Assembly: GCA_037178675.1 (NCBI GenBank)
Contig: JAYMGJ010000252.1
Coordinates: 1 to 64,000 of the forward strand
From: Scleroderma bovista
Taxonomy: Eukaryota > Basidiomycota > Agaricomycetes > Boletales > Sclerodermataceae
Direction of reading: 5' to 3'
DNA length: 64,000 bases
Part shown: positions 1 through 9,718 of the stretch, piece after piece
Layout of the letters: each line of letters opens with the position of its first letter
Position numbering within the stretch: position 1 is the first letter of the stretch
Program-made: the position numbers and the translations under genes
The notes under the pieces: model-generated
What the model saw: only the letters and a program-made list of their open reading frames with translations
The model's database searches: none
Told to the model about the DNA's origin: nothing

Positions 1-687
1 TGAATGAATGCTGATACCTTTCTTTTCAGAGGTGTATGAGGAGTGGAATATGCACGGGGAGGTGTTAAAACGCGAATAAGAACCATATCTGCTGTGTAAA
101 CATCCTTTCCCGGGACTCCGTGCCTCGAGATAGACCAATGAGAAAGGTTAAAATGAACCTCAGCCACAGCACCTTCCAAATGACGGCGGTAATAGCGCGG
201 GTCAATCAGTTTCCCTTCCATGTCATATGCAGGGATAGGGATGACCTGATGTGTCTGCCTGATGCTGTCCAGTTTTCAATGGAGAAAATAGCATCAAATT
301 CGCCCAGTTGGCGGTGAAGGGCGGAATGTCAGGCATTTGACACACACAAGAGGGTTTGATGTTCGCATAGTCTGGCCAGATTTCGGAAGGTCCATGGTAG
401 TTCGCGTCTGCTGTGAGCCAGTAGTCATTGCTGTAGATGTGGACAACTGCCGAGATGGGAGCCAGGTCAAAAGAGCTGTCATCATCAGGAGGGGAAGGTA
501 AACGTTTTCCAATGTCAGATGGTTCAGCTGGTTTGATGGCAAGTCTATCTGCCCGGCCATCGCATACCCAGTGGACACTGTCCCGAAGTGACATATGGCT
601 GAGATACAATCCTGTCTCAACAAGATGCTCGCGAGTTGAAAAAAGACGCGTGGCAGGGGTGAGTTTCGAAAGCTGCACTGGCATAGT
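1..687 (-). pseudogene. Transposon-associated hypothetical protein, partial, probably frameshifted
   Basis: The minus strand reads as protein from an ATG near 687 leftwards (MPVQLSKLTPATRLFS), with a run PSPPDDDSSFDLAPISAVVH that looks coding rather than random. Near 290 the frame has to shift. From there to about 100 another frame reads QVIPIPAYDMEGKLIDPRYY and then HLEGAVAEVHFNLSHWSI, before the window edge cuts it off. This resembles hypothetical proteins that accompany transposons in Agaricomycetes, from memory and with no domain name I can defend. The shift could be an unrecognised intron or a real frameshift. The strand is supported by amino-acid texture only. Function unknown. Confidence 0.35.
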
Positions 688-908
688 TGACAAGCAGAGA
701 GGAAGATGGAAAGTGGCACTGAACTGGGTGGGTGGGTGAGGATGCAAGACTAGGGCGGGGAATGCAACGGACTTTTAAGTCATTTGCTGATGGTCCATGC
801 ACTGGCATAAACTTTGTCAGTTCAGGGATGTTTTTGGAAGAAGCGTGGTACCCACAGTTGCCAAGTATGTCTTTAAATGTCTGCACACGATTTGGCTTGA
901 TAACAATG

Positions 909-1640
909 AGTGCAAGACCACAGGCTGATGAGTTTACTGCTCTCAGTATGAAGGAAATCATTGCCAGACTAAAGGGCATCCTCACCCTCTCCAGAGAAGA
1001 ATGGCAAAAGAAGGATTTGCTTCTAGAAAGGGTGGTGAATGACGCCCCACAAGAGCAAGTTGAATTCCTTCGCCAAGCGGCCCAGCAAAAAAGACATGGC
1101 GCCCAATCGTCTACCCTCTATCGGAAGCAGAAACGTGAGGAGGTTGTTCAGCCCAGGAGGACAGTGCAGTGCTTGGATGAAGGAGAGGAGGGTTCGGGTG
1201 ACGATGAAGATGATGAAGATGAGCCATTGAAGGACTTAGCACTTCCGACGGAACAGGAGCGCAAGGCATGTTACCGCTGATTCTATGAGGCAACTTCAAG
1301 TGCAGCTATTGCCATGGGAATATGTGCTGTCTGTGCCCGAGAATGTGGAGCAATAAAGGAGAAGCTGAATAAAATGGCACTCAGTGATGTACCCAATTCA
1401 CATCAACTTGTTCCTAAAACTCCCCATCCAGCTCACGACATCTACAACAGTAGACTGCTTCAGCCGGAAGTGGTAGCAGTTGATGGACAACATACCATCA
1501 TTTCCATCTGCCAGGCCTGCTTGGATGAATTGCACAAGCCTGGTGATAAACCACCGCAGTACTTGCTGGCAAATAATCTGTGGATCGGACACATTCCATG
1601 GCAGCTCCAATTGCTCACCTTCCCCGAGCAGCTGTTACAT
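909..1640 (+). pseudogene. Helitron-type polyprotein N-terminal remnant (DUF6570-like)
   Basis: From ATG 909 the frame carries a charged helical stretch (MKEIIARLKGILTL, then an acidic GDDEDDEDE tract), a TGA at 1278-1280, and then in the same frame the cysteine motif CAVCARECG, PHPAHDIYNSRLL, CQACLDELHK and LANNLWIGHIPWQLQLLTF. This order matches the region upstream of the helicase-like domain in agaricomycete Helitron proteins, known as DUF6570. The reading stops at about 1640, where unrelated sequence begins, so the Rep/helicase part is missing. The TGA sits where an arginine would be expected (CGA to TGA, a CpG transition). It is therefore a dead fragment with both a nonsense codon and a 3' truncation. 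Confidence 0.6.
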
Positions 1641-1649
1641 CAGCAAAAC

Positions 1650-1900
1650 CATAAGTTGCTGTGCCGAGCTGTGCCGAGCTGTACAGCCACCTACAGTCCC
1701 CACAGTGATACAGATGGGTCCCCATTTGTACAGCGCTGTGACAGCGCTGTACAGATCGCGACACGATCTCAGGTCCTGTACACACCATACCTAATATAGA
1801 TAGACTCGTATACTGTGCCCATTGTACCACGCTGTCGCACCATGTTGTCGATCTGTATCACACTGTCGCACTGTGACCTATCTGTATCTCACTGCCATTA
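1650..1900. repeat. Imperfect short repeats around GCTGTACAGC / ACAGCGCTGT
   Basis: Starting with a tandem GCTGTGCCGA doublet, the stretch repeats GCTGTGCCGAGCTGT, ACAGCGCTGT and CTGTATC-type words, several of them palindromic. No reading frame is credible. It marks the broken 3' end of the Helitron fragment. Confidence 0.5.
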
Positions 1901-1929
1901 TACTGTAGCCAACTGTATTGCATTGCATA

Positions 1930-3665
1930 TCCTATATTATGATAATTAATACTAGAGGCGTGATAGTCGTGGTCAGGGTTCGTGAACGGCTGGTGCTGGT
2001 GCTCGGGCTGTGGTGGTGGTCGCGCCGCAGTGTGCATGCTGGTGCTGGGGTCGTCACTGTCGTTGTCGTTGACACCGGTGGTGGTTGTCGCGTCGCAGTG
2101 TGTGCGCGTGCTGGCGCTGGGGTCATCGACGCCGGTGGTTGTGGTCGCATCACAGCGTGCGTGCGCGTCACGCCGATGCTGGTGATGCTGGTGGTTCTGT
2201 CACAGCGTGCATGCATGCTGACGCTGGGGTCATCATCGTCACGCTGGTGGTGGCGGTGGTCGCATCGCAGCGTGCGTGCGTGCTGGTGCTGGGGCCATCG
2301 CCATCTATGCCAGTGATACGGTGGTGGTCGCCGTCCGTCCTTGTGCCAGCCGCCCAGATCGTCATTGTCGTTGTCGTCTGTCCCTGTGGGCGCTCTGATC
2401 GTCGTCGTCGTCGCCGTCTGACCCTGGAGCTGTCCAGGTTGTTGTTGTCATCATCATCATCGTCCGTCCCGCCGGCTGCCCTGATCGCGGCCGTCGTCGT
2501 CATCGTCATCTGTCCCTGCGGCAGCACTGGCTGCCCAGGGTTGTTGTTGTTGTTGTCGCCGGTCGCGGTGGTGGTCGCGTTGCAGCGTGCGTGCGTGTTG
2601 GTCGTCGCCAGTTATGGTGGTGATTGCATCGCAGCGTGCTGGCGCTGGGTCGTCGTTGTCATGCCAGTGGCAGTGGTGGTTGTGTCGTATTGGGGCTGGA
2701 GTCGTCATCGTCGACGCTGGTGATGGGGTGGTGGCCGTCGACAAGCCGTGCGGTAGTGGCCGCCTTCGTCGCTGTTTGGTGCGGTGGAGAGGGTGGTGGT
2801 TGGCGTTGTGGTGTCGTGGTCTGTCACCGTTGGGTGCGGTGGAGATGGTCGTGGTGGTGGTCGCTGCATCGCTGCGTGCGTGCGTGCTGGCGGTAGCCTG
2901 TAGGGCTGTCGTTGTCGTCGCCACGCTGGTCGTGGTGGTGGTCGCATCGCTGCGTGCATGCGTGCTTGCGTGCTTGCGGTAGGTAGCCTGTAGGGCCGTC
3001 GTTGTCGTTGTCACGCTGGTCGTGGTGGTGGTCGCATCGCTGCGTGCGTGTGTGCTGGCGGTAGGGCCGTCGTCATCGTCGTCGTCGTCACGCTGCAGAG
3101 TGTGTGCGTGCTGGCGCTGAGGTTGTCGCCGTCTACGCTGGTGGTCGCACCGCAGTGAGCGAGCGTGCTGGCGTTGGGGTCGTCACCATTGTTGTCGCCG
3201 TCTACGTTGGTGATGGCTGTCATCGTGGTCGTGCCGCAGGGTGCATGCGTGCGTGCTGGGGTCGTTGCTGTCATCGTCGTCGATGCTGGTAATGGGGTGG
3301 TGGCTGTCGACGAGTGGTGGTGGTGGTGGTCGACGCACGGTGGTGGTAATTGTTGTTGCTGGGCGTGGTGGCTGTTGTCATTGCCATTGGGTGTGGGAGT
3401 TGTCGTCACCATTGTCGGTGGGAAGCTGCGGTTGCTGTCGTTGGGTGCGGTGGCTATCGTCGCCATCGTTTGGTGTGGTGGTCGACGTTGTGGTGGTGGA
3501 GGTGGTGTTGTTGGTGTTGTCGCATTGTGGTGGGTGTGGTTGTGGTCAGCATTGTGTTGTCGTCGCGTTGTGGTGGTGGTTGGAGTTCGTTGTCGTCACT
3601 TGTTGTTAGTTGGCGTGGTCTTGGTGTTGATCGGCTGGGCTGCGTGGTGTATGCGGGGCGAGTGT
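1930..3665. repeat. GT-rich low-complexity satellite-like block
   Basis: About 1.7 kb built from GTCGTC, GGTGGT and TCGCATCGCAGCGTGCGTGC words. The plus strand is almost free of A-runs, and units such as GGTGGTGGTCGCATCGCTGC recur every 60-120 bases (e.g. near 2575, 2860, 2935, 3030). Long open frames exist on both strands only because the composition lacks stop codons. Related strand-biased blocks lie at 47950-49560, 58240-58389 and 59150-59720. No gene is supported. Confidence 0.8.
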
Positions 3666-4001
3666 CGTGCAATGGGCTGGTAATAATAGTTAGTACATAA
3701 ACAAACAAAAAAAAAACATATGAGCAGTGGGGGAGATTGTGCCGTACGGGCGTAGGTGCATGCAGGTGTGGGTGTGCACACAGGGACCTGTAATAATAGT
3801 TAGTATACAGAACAGAAAAAAAGAAACATACCTGCAAGTGCGATTGCACTGCGATGGTGTGGGAGTGGCAGCGTCGTGCGCGAACGTTTGACATGCGTGT
3901 GATTACAGTGGTGGTGGAGTGGGGGTGGGGGTGGGGTAAGCGATGGGACTTAGAGAAATTTTGTAAAGTTACCTTATGTAACACGTACTGTGATCGTGCT
4001 G
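3666..4001. other. Non-coding; no gene seen, one possible element end
   Basis: Contains two copies of a TAATAATAGTTAGTA word followed by A-runs (3680 and 3790). Near 3946 there is a GGGACTTAGAGAAATTTTG motif that resembles the arms of the hairpin at 48726-48804. Nothing else recognisable. Confidence 0.4.
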
Positions 4002-4394
4002 GAGCCCATGCACCTGGGTAGGCCGTGTTATACGGTCAGCGGACGATGACAATCGGCCGTGCTACACGGGCTGGCGGAAGTGAGGCTTATGACTAGAGCT
4101 TTGCCGTATCACAGGGGTCAGCCCCCGACAGCATTGTCACCAAGTGACAACGGTGGGCCCATGGCTCTGTTGTCATCGTGGGGTAGGGTGAAAGTCTTAA
4201 GCCAGACAAATGGGTGTCGTCATGAAAATACTCGGGCTCAGAGGAGTAGCATACCAATAGAATAAGTGAGCCAGTACACAATGGAGGCAGTGTGGTGAAA
4301 TCTGATGGCAGCAATAACACCATAGTGAGCCGGTCAATCAGCATTGCGGCATGGTCAACAGTGCGGCAAAGTCAACACTCCGGCATGTTCAACG

Positions 4395-4515
4395 AGATGA
4401 TGTGCTGATGAGATGTTGTGCCGCTGATATGCAGTGCCTCTGATATATGGTGCCGCTGATATGTGGTGCCGCTGATATGTGGTGCCAATGATATGTGGTG
4501 CCGGGTGTTATGTGT
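4395..4515. repeat. 17-bp tandem repeat GTGCCGCTGATATGTG
   Basis: Five to six degenerate copies of a 17-base unit containing TGCCGCTGATAT run between 4420 and 4505. They are preceded by CGGCA-TGGTCAACA-type words at 4340-4400. The same CGGCAC/GTCAAC vocabulary, also with about 17-base spacing, makes up the inverted-repeat element at 8394-9297, which suggests a shared terminal or subterminal repeat. Copy 2 of the segment lacks this block. Confidence 0.6.
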
Positions 4516-5812
4516 CGGCCGCATCTATTGCTGCATCAATTTAGTGCCGACGGTTCCTCATGCCGGATCTTGGCCTAACGGTAGTTACTTAACACTATAT
4601 GCACGGCGATACATCTATATAGAGGACATAGTATCTAGGGCCTAATGGGTATACAGGGAGATCAACTTTGTGGCCCAACGCACTCAATGGGACACCTATC
4701 CACATGCTTTCCCAACTATATAGTTGTTCCTGCATTGAGGGCTTGTTTAATCCTCTGGGACACCCCATTCATGGCTTGTCACTTTAAAATGTACTTGCAA
4801 GGTTTGCCTGCATAACTAGATAACACCTCTGCTAGGGCCTGCCAAATGCTATGGGATACCATGGCCATTGCCTGTCAGACTGAGCTGGGCGCACTGACTA
4901 TAAATGATGCTGTCTCCAGGGCTTGCCCAGAGTTATGGGACACCACACCTGTGGCTAGCACCCCTTAAAGGTACAGTCTCTGCACAGCCCATTGGAATGC
5001 AAGGGACAATAGTTCCATGGCCCTTTGGTAAGAAAGGGACTCTGTTGTTACAGCCTGATCAAAGCCCGAAACACACTATTCCTCTGGCCTGCCAACAGAA
5101 ATGGCAAACCATATTTAGGGCCTGATGCAAAGCACTGGACACTGGCACTGCAGCCCTCCTACTCACTCCTATTTGTTGGGCTCTATAATAGAATAGAGAA
5201 CACTATATCCAGGGCCTCCTGCTCATATAGATGATACGGCACCTGGGGCTGTTATGTAATCATGGGACACCATCATATGGGGCTTGACACATTGTGTGAC
5301 ACCACTTTAGCGGCGTACCTTGGGAACTGCAGGAGGCGGGGCCTACTCTGCTACTTCTAGCCCCTTGGCCGCAATTCCATGGCTACCCTGCTGCTTTGGC
5401 TGCCATGCTGCTAACAGTCCTTCGGCAGCAGCGGCTATCCCTGGTTCTCTGGCCGCATTGCTGTGGCATACCTTTCTTTTGCCGTGATACCGTGGCTGTA
5501 CTTGTCATAGTGGAGGCCACCACTGCTGCCCGGCCATGATTGGTTACAGCCATCACAGCCACAAACTTGACAACCAGCATAAGGTATCACTTTGTGGCAC
5601 CCATTGTATTGGAAGATGCGGATGACACCTCCACCCAGACATTCATGCCAATGTGTTCCCTGTGTGATTTCTGCCTTATTGTTAACCTGGCTGGGTGTTG
5701 CAGCTGCAGCTCAGATTTTGGCCGGCAACATTATATCACATGTGTCACTTTGGCCGATATTTGATTAACCAATTATTGTTGTGATGAACATATATGTGTA
5801 TTCATACAATGT

Positions 5813-6603
5813 TTACCTACAGCAGCACTCCAAAGACTCCTCCCATTTCTGCCACAATGCATTTGGTGCATGGGTTAGCATCTCAATGTCCTCCATCCTT
5901 TTTGCACAATGCTGCATCACCTCCATATGATATTTGAGGGCATTGTCTGAGCTCTGCAACATATTGTTGCAGAAGTACCATGCATTTGACAAGGCCTCAT
6001 CTGAGGTATACCCAATGGTGAGTAGAATGGTGAGCTTTCCATCAGCAACCTTGGCAAAGCTTTATTATCTAACACAACACAAATAAGGGAGCATACCAGG
6101 TCAGGCGGAAAGAATGCCTCTGCCTCCAATACCATGTCCTGCAGTGGCTGTGTGCTGTACCCTGCCATACATGGGCCATGGCCATTTACCCACCACGAGT
6201 TTGCCACTTGAAGCATACTTGGAACCTGGACTTTGGTGGCCTTCGCATGATAGACGTTCAACTGTCGCATTGCCGCATACAGTCTTGCCGGCGGCAGATC
6301 TTCTAGTATGACCATTCTGTGCACCCTGCTCGCCATCATTGGCAATATCATCTTCGCACCCATAGCCTGGCATGCGGCAAGCACACGTTCTAAATTTGCC
6401 TGGGGGCTCATGAGTGTGTTAATCAAATGTAATCATTCTCCACTTACCACTTCCGTTTGTACGTTTGCATACCATTCAGCTGTGGCCAGCATCCCCTCAG
6501 GCAGTTGTTGAACTGCGTGCACCATCCGTCGAAAGCGGACTCCAATGTATTGCAATACCATGGACAGTTCGCAGGTTTCACGCAGTTCGGATGTGGTATT
6601 CAT
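5813..6603 (-). CDS. Unknown three-exon gene linked to the TET/JBP gene (231 aa model)
   Basis: I do not recognise this protein. Hand splicing gives exons 6603-6448, 6399-6097 and 6049-5813 (52 + 101 + 78 codons plus stop). Introns of 48 and 47 bases have GTAAGT/CCCCAG and GTATGC/CCAAG borders, and all junctions are in phase. The start is MNTTSELRE; the end is rich in aromatic and cysteine residues (SLECCCR). No membrane segment or metal-binding motif is evident; the middle looks helical (NLERVLAACQAMGAKMILPM). It is divergent to the TET/JBP gene with about 275 bases between start codons. A decayed copy at 40620-43475 is split by a 2.1 kb insertion. It may be an accessory gene of the KDZ/TET element; function is not inferable. 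Confidence 0.6.
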
Positions 6604-6878
6604 GATTGATGGTGTGATGGCCGATTCGCCCTAAGCCTTATAACATTCAGGCAATCAATGTTCTCACGGTCCACATGTCACCTGATGCATAATTACCACA
6701 TTGTGCAACCGGGCATGTGTTGTTTCGCACTGGCCAATCGCCGATCAGCCTTGTTTAGTGGATCTAGCCGAGAATGGAATGTGTTGCATTGCTGTTTGCA
6801 AACAGATGTCCGCAGGATGCCGCACATCCCCCACTAAAATTTTTACTCCCCACATTGTCAAAAGTCGTCCTGTATCCA
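6604..6878. promoter_or_regulatory. Putative divergent promoter of the unknown gene and TET/JBP gene 1
   Basis: The 275 bases between the two opposed start codons must hold both 5' regions if both genes are expressed. I see AT-rich patches (TAATTACCACATTGTGCAA near 6690, TAAAATTTTTACTCCCC near 6835) but no clear TATA box. This part is conserved in the duplicate up to 43706, just before where the TET start would lie. Confidence 0.35.
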
Positions 6879-8143
6879 ATGGCCGGTGCAAATGCCGTGC
6901 CATCCAACTATACTTTGTCTGACATCATGGCATCATATATGCGGCACCGCTTCCTGAATGAAGCATTCCCAGACTTAAATTCCCCCACCCCGGAAACACT
7001 TCTGTCCCTGCTGGTGGACGCAACTGTAGCCATGAACCAAATTGTATCCACCATCACACAGGCATACCATAATCGGAGTGAGCCAATTCTTTTATAGTTC
7101 TATTATCCCTTGCTTGATATCCGCTGAAGTTTCGTGCAGCATTGACTTGATTAGGTTGTCTGAAAGCCTCGGACCAATGCAATCCGGCACAAATGAGCAA
7201 CAGGAGATTAGGGTCCTCCGTAGACATCCTTCCTCTTTGACTGGGACCCTTTCCCGGCCCACCATTATTCTGGGAGAAGGTGACACAATTGCATTGTGGT
7301 ATCTTCCCGGAGCTCTAGCTCCCTGCATCCAAGTACGGTATCATTCCACTCTCATTGTCCACTGTTGAGGCCTTTGTTTCTAGGAGCACATCGCGGCATC
7401 CATCGATTCACTTGCAGATCCACTGGAAGAGAGTATTACTAATCAATCATGGCGTACAACACACCAGTATTTCAAGGATGACGTGGATATTTTTGGGTGC
7501 TTGGAATTCTCTCCGGCACGGCACATGCTCAGCCATTCTGTGAGTACCTTCCTTCTTTTGATGATGCACTTGTTTGATCTTCTGCTAGACCCCCAATGAC
7601 ATTCCGGGGGTGTCCAAGGCTTTGGCCGGTCCTACGGGCTATCAATGGAGCAAGGATATATGTCTTCCGTCGGCAATACTTTCAGGTGTTCTTTCTATTA
7701 TCCATCCGCCTCTATACCATGCTGGCCACCTTGCCATGCAACACTTGACTGACTGGGCGACCGGCCATGATCCCGGAATGCTGGCGGCACTTGAAAATTG
7801 GTCCACTGTCTTCACCAATATCTCGCTAATTGTCAATCGAAGTACCCCCCTCCACAGGGACCCACACTCTCGAGCAGATTGGTATGACATGCTAGTCAGT
7901 GTCGGTAATTATGATGATTGTGCACTGCACATTCCCAGTCTTGGGATTCAGGTATTGTACAATCCCGGCACTGTCGTTGCATTTTCCGGCCGGCTCTTTC
8001 GGCACGGCGTCAACAAGGTTGACGGAGCGAGGTGCTGTTTGGCGTATTATATGAGGGATAATATTCACCATTGGTTGAGGGTGCCACAGCCTCTTGATTG
8101 GGTGACGCCAGATAATGTCCGCAATGCACTGGTGAAGCATTGA
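6879..8143 (+). CDS. TET/JBP-family Fe(II)/2-oxoglutarate dioxygenase 1 (370 aa model)
   Basis: Predicted to oxidise 5-methylcytosine in DNA, as fungal TET/JBP proteins do. Exons by hand: 6879-7077, 7130-7332, 7384-7539, 7589-8143, with introns of 52, 51 and 49 bases; the total is an exact codon multiple. The double-stranded beta-helix core is in the last exon: NRSTPLHRDPHS supplies the metal-binding H-x-D, GRLFRHGVNK the distal histidine, and the arginine in DGARCCLAYYMRD can bind 2-oxoglutarate. The N-terminal half aligns in order with gene 2 (ALWYLPGAL against LLWYLPNIL; SWR; HSRADWYDMLVSVG against GALSFYDLLVSLG). The first intron needs an AAG acceptor, the least certain junction. No stop codon breaks the model. 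It converges on the KDZ gene at 9719-13241. TET/JBP genes linked to KDZ elements are described for basidiomycetes. Confidence 0.85.
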
Positions 8144-8393
8144 ATAATTAGCTTCCTGATATGATTGTTTGTTGTACTAAAATGTAATTCTGATGGTATG
8201 TAGTCCAAATTTGTTGCCGATGGGATGTAGTGCCGCTCGGCGAGCCCAAAGTCGATTCTGGCATGATCACAATGATCCGGCTTGGTCAAGTGTAAACATT
8301 CAACAGGGCGGCACATTCATCATTCCAGCATAGTCAACACTTTCCGGCAGATTCAACAGTTCGGCACAATTATAATTCTGGCAGCGTGAACTA

Positions 8394-9297
8394 ATCTAGC
8401 ATCAATCATGCTGTTGTGTAGTGGCGTGTCAGGATGCTTCCGGCAATGTGTGCCACAATGATGATAGTGCCAAATTGTTGATTGTGCCGAACTGTTGACT
8501 GTGCCGGAATGATGAATGTGCTGAATGGTTGATTGTGCCACAGGGTTGACTCTGCCACAATGTTGAGCCAGAACGGTGATTGTGCCGGAGGGTTGATTGT
8601 GCCACAGTGTTGACTCTGCCATAATGTTGACAGGCCAGCACAATCAATACTCCGGCACAATCAACCTTGCGGCACAGTCAACACTCCGGCAGGATCCACA
8701 TCCCGGCAGTCAACAGGCCGGCACAATCAACACTCCGTCAGCACAATCAACCCTTCGGCGCCATCATTAGTCTGGCCCAGTCAACACTCCGGCACCATTA
8801 CCAGTCTGGCACAGTCATCATTCCAGCACAGTCCTACCTCAGAGCGTGCTCGACCTGGACAGCTTGTGCCGCAGTGTTGACTCTGCCGTAATGTTGACAG
8901 GCCAGTACAATCAATACTCCAGCACAATCAACCTTGCGGCACAGTCAACACTCCGGCAGGATCCACATCCCGGCAGTCAACAGGCCGGCACAATCAACAC
9001 TCCGTCGGCACCATCATTAGTCTGGCCCAGTCAACACTCTGGCACACTCAACCCTCTGGCACAGGCAACATTGCAGCCGAGCCAACACTGCGGCACAATC
9101 ATCATTTCGGCACAATCACCATTCTGGCTCAACATTGCGGCAGAGTCAGCCCTCCGGCACAATCAACCTTTCAGCACATTCATCATTCCGGCACAGTCAA
9201 CATTCCAGCACAATCAACAATTTGGCATCATCATCATTGCGGCACACACTGCTGGAAGCATCCTGACATGCCACTACACAACAGCATGATTGATGCA
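8394..9297. mobile_element. 0.9 kb non-autonomous inverted-repeat (MITE-like) element
   Basis: The ends are long inverted repeats. The first ~200 bases from GCATCAATCATGCTGTTG (8399) match the reverse complement of the last ~200 ending ACAGCATGATTGATGC (9296) with few changes. GTGAACTA occurs immediately outside on both sides (8386-8393 and 9298-9305), a candidate 8-bp target duplication; 8-bp duplications are reported for Zisupton-type KDZ elements. The interior is built from ~17-base CGGCACAATCAACACTC words, in one orientation up to ~8635 and the other after it, with a ~155-base direct duplication (8632-8790 and 8890-9045). No coding capacity. It lies between the convergent TET and KDZ genes, so it may be a nested insertion mobilised by the KDZ transposase. 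Confidence 0.75.
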
Positions 9298-9305
9298 GTG
9301 AACTA

Positions 9306-9718
9306 TGACACATAGGTTATAGCTAGCTGTTGCACCGGCACACAATGGTTTCTAGCTGCGGTAGTTGATTGTTATCAATGCCAGCAGTCGTGGAACTATG
9401 AGGACCACGGCTGGTAGGCCCATGATTGCACCTCTTCCCTTGGCAGATTTATATTTACATATTGGCCGAAGGGTGTGCATGCATGGCATTCAATTGCTGC
9501 TGGTACATGGCTTTGCCATTGCTGGCTACCAGCGAATCTACATGCCACTGTCCATGACCCTCCCATTCCATCATCCATTCATTCCAAGGTATGCACCCCA
9601 TAAATACCTTGCAGTTGCACCTTGTTTTCTCCACTAACAGCCACTCGATGATCCATGTTTCAAATATGTCCTCTTTGCATACCATATAGTGGTATTTGAT
9701 GCCGATGGTCAATGCCAA
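9306..9718. other. Intergenic, no gene seen
   Basis: This lies between the inverted-repeat element and the KDZ stop codon at 9719. Short frames occur, but none has splice support or recognisable motifs. Confidence 0.4.

Larger units (their letters stand above)
4002..6829. repeat. Segment duplicated at 38403-43706 (copy 1, less decayed)
   Basis: The sequence from GAGCCCATGCACCTGGGTAG to about 50 bases upstream of the TET start codon recurs in the same orientation and order at 38403-41061 and 43164-43706. Copy 2 is interrupted by LTR-like insertions. Copy 1 keeps many CpGs that are TpG or CpA in copy 2. It includes the unknown gene at 5813-6603. Between 4540 and 5810 I see no gene, only diverged non-coding DNA. 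Confidence 0.85.

Noticed and set aside
1918..3984. Several long open frames on both strands (up to ~210 codons)
   Set aside because: They lie in GT-rich low-complexity DNA that lacks stop codons by composition; the peptides are monotonous and mirror each other on both strands.
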